Of a DNA stretch of 6,495 nucleotides, positions 5,596 to 6,495 are shown piece by piece. Origin of the DNA: Candidatus Caccocola faecipullorum (GTDB taxonomy: Bacteria; Synergistota; Synergistia; Synergistales; Synergistaceae); the NCBI GenBank assembly GCA_018716365.1, contig DVKA01000270.1, positions 1 through 6,495 of the forward strand, given 5' to 3'. The notes beneath the pieces are model-generated. The model saw nothing but the letters and a program-made list of their open reading frames with translations. It was not told the DNA's origin and did no database searches. A program made the position numbers and the translations under genes. Every line of letters begins with the position of its first letter. The first letter of the stretch is position 1.

Positions 5596-6270
5596 CTAGC
5601 CCAGCGATTTTCTGATCGCCTGCACCTGCCACGGCTCCAGCCGCTTCTGCGCCTTCTTGAACTGGGAGCGAAGCTTCGTCTTCCACTTCGAGCCGTATAT
5701 CTGCGGCGCGATTTTCACAGCTTTCGTGACAAGCTTGCCATAATAGTTGCGGTCGGTCGCCCATTTGCCGTGACGTCCCTTGTAAAGCCCAGCAAAATAG
5801 AGCCAGACGTTGTCCTTGTGCTTAGCGGACTGCGGATAATCTTCTCTTATCTTCTTTGCGTAGTCCCTGAGAAAAGCCTTCGTGCTCGAATATTTTCTGA
5901 ACGCGGAAACACGCTTGACGTTGCGCGAGCCGACGTGTTCGACGCTAGATTTGTTATAGACGGGCTTACGCGCCGCGCGCCACGCCTTGTCGGCCTTTAT
6001 GCCGGCCCCGTTATGCGCCTTCACCCACAGCTCACTCGTCCAGTTCGCCGTCTCGTGCGCGCTCTGCACCGTAGCGGCGAAGGGATTCTGACATTTATAT
6101 TTCTTCGCGTAGTGATAGAACTCCCGCGCGGACATCGCGCTGGCCTGACCGACAAAACAAAAGAGAACCAGCACTACGGCGGCGCAGCACATATAAAAAC
6201 CGCGCGCCCTCACGCGCTCCGCAGCTCGCAAAAATTTATCAGACGCAAAATTTGAATAAAATCGTCCCAT
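5596..6270 (-). CDS. Secreted GH73-like glucosaminidase (peptidoglycan hydrolase)
   Basis: 224-residue exported protein resembling the mannosyl-glycoprotein endo-beta-N-acetylglucosaminidase (GH73) domain, which cleaves glycan strands of peptidoglycan. It has a long basic n-region (1-24), a hydrophobic core (about 25-41, MCCAAVVLVLFCFVG) and an AxA signal peptidase site, QASA (42-45), so the mature protein would start near M46. The domain shows AATVQSAHETANWTSEL with E73 as candidate acid catalyst, HNGAGIKA (86-93), FRKYSSTKAFLRDYAK (124-139) and ATDRNYYGKLVTKAV (171-185). These follow the family's QsaLEtgwG...NlFGIKa, FR.Y.S and YATDp.Ya.kL pattern. Mature protein is very rich in Lys/Arg. 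Start: ATG at 6270-6268 with AAGGAG 9 nt upstream. First gene of the cluster; no SH3, LysM or other wall-binding module is present. It could be inactive, since key family residues besides E73 are uncertain. Confidence 0.8.
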   Translation of the reverse strand: MGRFYSNFASDKFLRAAERVRARGFYMCCAAVVLVLFCFVGQASAMSAREFYHYAKKYKCQNPFAATVQSAHETANWTSELWVKAHNGAGIKADKAWRAARKPVYNKSSVEHVGSRNVKRVSAFRKYSSTKAFLRDYAKKIREDYPQSAKHKDNVWLYFAGLYKGRHGKWATDRNYYGKLVTKAVKIAPQIYGSKWKTKLRSQFKKAQKRLEPWQVQAIRKSLG

Positions 6271-6302
6271 CTCACAGGCTCCTTTTCATACAGACATCAA
6301 GA

Positions 6303-6318
6303 GCGCCGTTTTAGGCGC
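6303..6318. repeat. Short GC-rich hairpin in the leader of the glucosaminidase gene
   Basis: GCGCC (6303-6307) and GGCGC (6314-6318) form a 5-bp inverted repeat with a 6-nt loop. It falls just downstream of the predicted transcription start. No T-tract follows on the minus strand, so an intrinsic terminator is unlikely. It may only be a small 5'-leader stem. Confidence 0.35.
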
Positions 6319-6331
6319 AGTCTACATGGAA

Positions 6332-6360
6332 ATGATATAGCAAGAGCAAACGTGAGACAA
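6332..6360 (-). promoter_or_regulatory. Predicted sigma70-type promoter of the glucosaminidase-acpS-nnr-tsaE-tsaB cluster
   Basis: On the minus strand TTGTCT (6360-6355; 4 of 6) and TATCAT (6337-6332; 5 of 6) are spaced by 17 nt. The predicted start site is near 6325, leaving a leader of about 55 nt. A shifted reading, TGC before TATATC, could act as an extended -10 element. It is the best pair in the tRNA-to-gene spacer, and no other promoter-like gap occurs before tsaB. Confidence 0.45.
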
Positions 6361-6446
6361 GACGACAAATTAAGCTCACAGCCGCTTTTACAGGATCATG
6401 GGATGACTTGGGGATTAATTGATTGAATGATGAAAGGGTATAAAAA

Positions 6447-6495
6447 TGGTGGATCGTACAGGAATCGAACCTGTAACCCCCTGATTAAGAGTCAG
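6447..6495 (-). tRNA. tRNA-Lys (anticodon CUU), 3' part
   Basis: The window ends inside this gene; 49 nt of its 3' side are present. The minus strand shows part of the anticodon arm CTGA-CTCTTAA-TCAG, whose 7-nt loop has C-T-T in the anticodon position. A 5-nt variable loop (GGGTT) follows, then the T-arm ACAGG-TTCGATT-CCTGT and the acceptor strand ACGATCC plus discriminator A. CCA is encoded at 6449-6447. The loop reads CUU, which decodes AAG lysine codons. The D-arm and 5' acceptor strand lie outside the window. A TTTTT run (6446-6442) follows the CCA at once and may help end transcription. Confidence 0.95.

Noticed and set aside
6303..6318. Hairpin GCGCC/GGCGC as a terminator between the tRNA and the glucosaminidase gene
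   Set aside because: The stem is only 5 bp and no T-run follows on the minus strand; it lies downstream of the predicted promoter, where a terminator would be unexpected.
6447..6495. tRNA-Lys 3' end as an integration site for a mobile element
   Set aside because: No integrase, no repeated copy of the tRNA end and no foreign-looking genes are visible; the neighbours are housekeeping genes.

Overview
This is a tightly packed bacterial chromosomal segment. Every gene I can support lies on the minus strand, so it reads from right to left. The content is housekeeping and central metabolism. I see no mobile element, CRISPR array, toxin-antitoxin pair or defence system. The ferredoxin-dependent 2-oxoacid oxidoreductase points to an anaerobe, or at least an organism with ferredoxin-based metabolism. 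The GC-rich, small-gap layout and the likely amino-acid-fermenting enzyme set would suit a Synergistota-type gut or sludge anaerobe, but that taxonomic guess is weak inference, not something the sequence proves.

Layout in the direction of transcription. (1) 6495-6447: the 3' half of a tRNA-Lys(CUU) with encoded CCA. (2) 6446-6271: a spacer holding a plausible sigma70-type promoter. (3) 6270-2546: a five-gene cluster with 4-nt or smaller gaps or overlaps. It encodes a secreted GH73-like glucosaminidase, holo-ACP synthase (acpS), a fused NAD(P)HX epimerase/dehydratase (nnr), and the t6A-modification proteins TsaE and TsaB. (4) 2545-2386: a 160-nt AT-rich intergenic region with a good promoter candidate. 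A perfect 9-bp inverted repeat sits on its -10 element and predicted start site. (5) 2385-1: a korD-korA-korB-korC operon for a 2-oxoacid:ferredoxin oxidoreductase, with korC cut by the window edge.

The second operon encodes one enzyme: a two-cluster ferredoxin (KorD), the pyrimidine-domain/alpha subunit (KorA), the TPP- and FeS-binding beta subunit (KorB) and the gamma subunit (KorC). It would oxidatively decarboxylate a 2-oxoacid, most likely 2-oxoglutarate, to acyl-CoA and reduced ferredoxin. The first cluster mixes cell-wall, CoA/ACP, nicotinamide-repair and tRNA-modification functions. acpS-nnr-tsaE-tsaB is a familiar bacterial grouping, not a new pathway.

The least routine observations are the operator-like palindrome over the kor promoter, the probable TTG start of korD, the odd N-terminus of TsaB, and the very basic secreted glucosaminidase heading a housekeeping operon. 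I did not find convincing evidence of a previously undescribed system.
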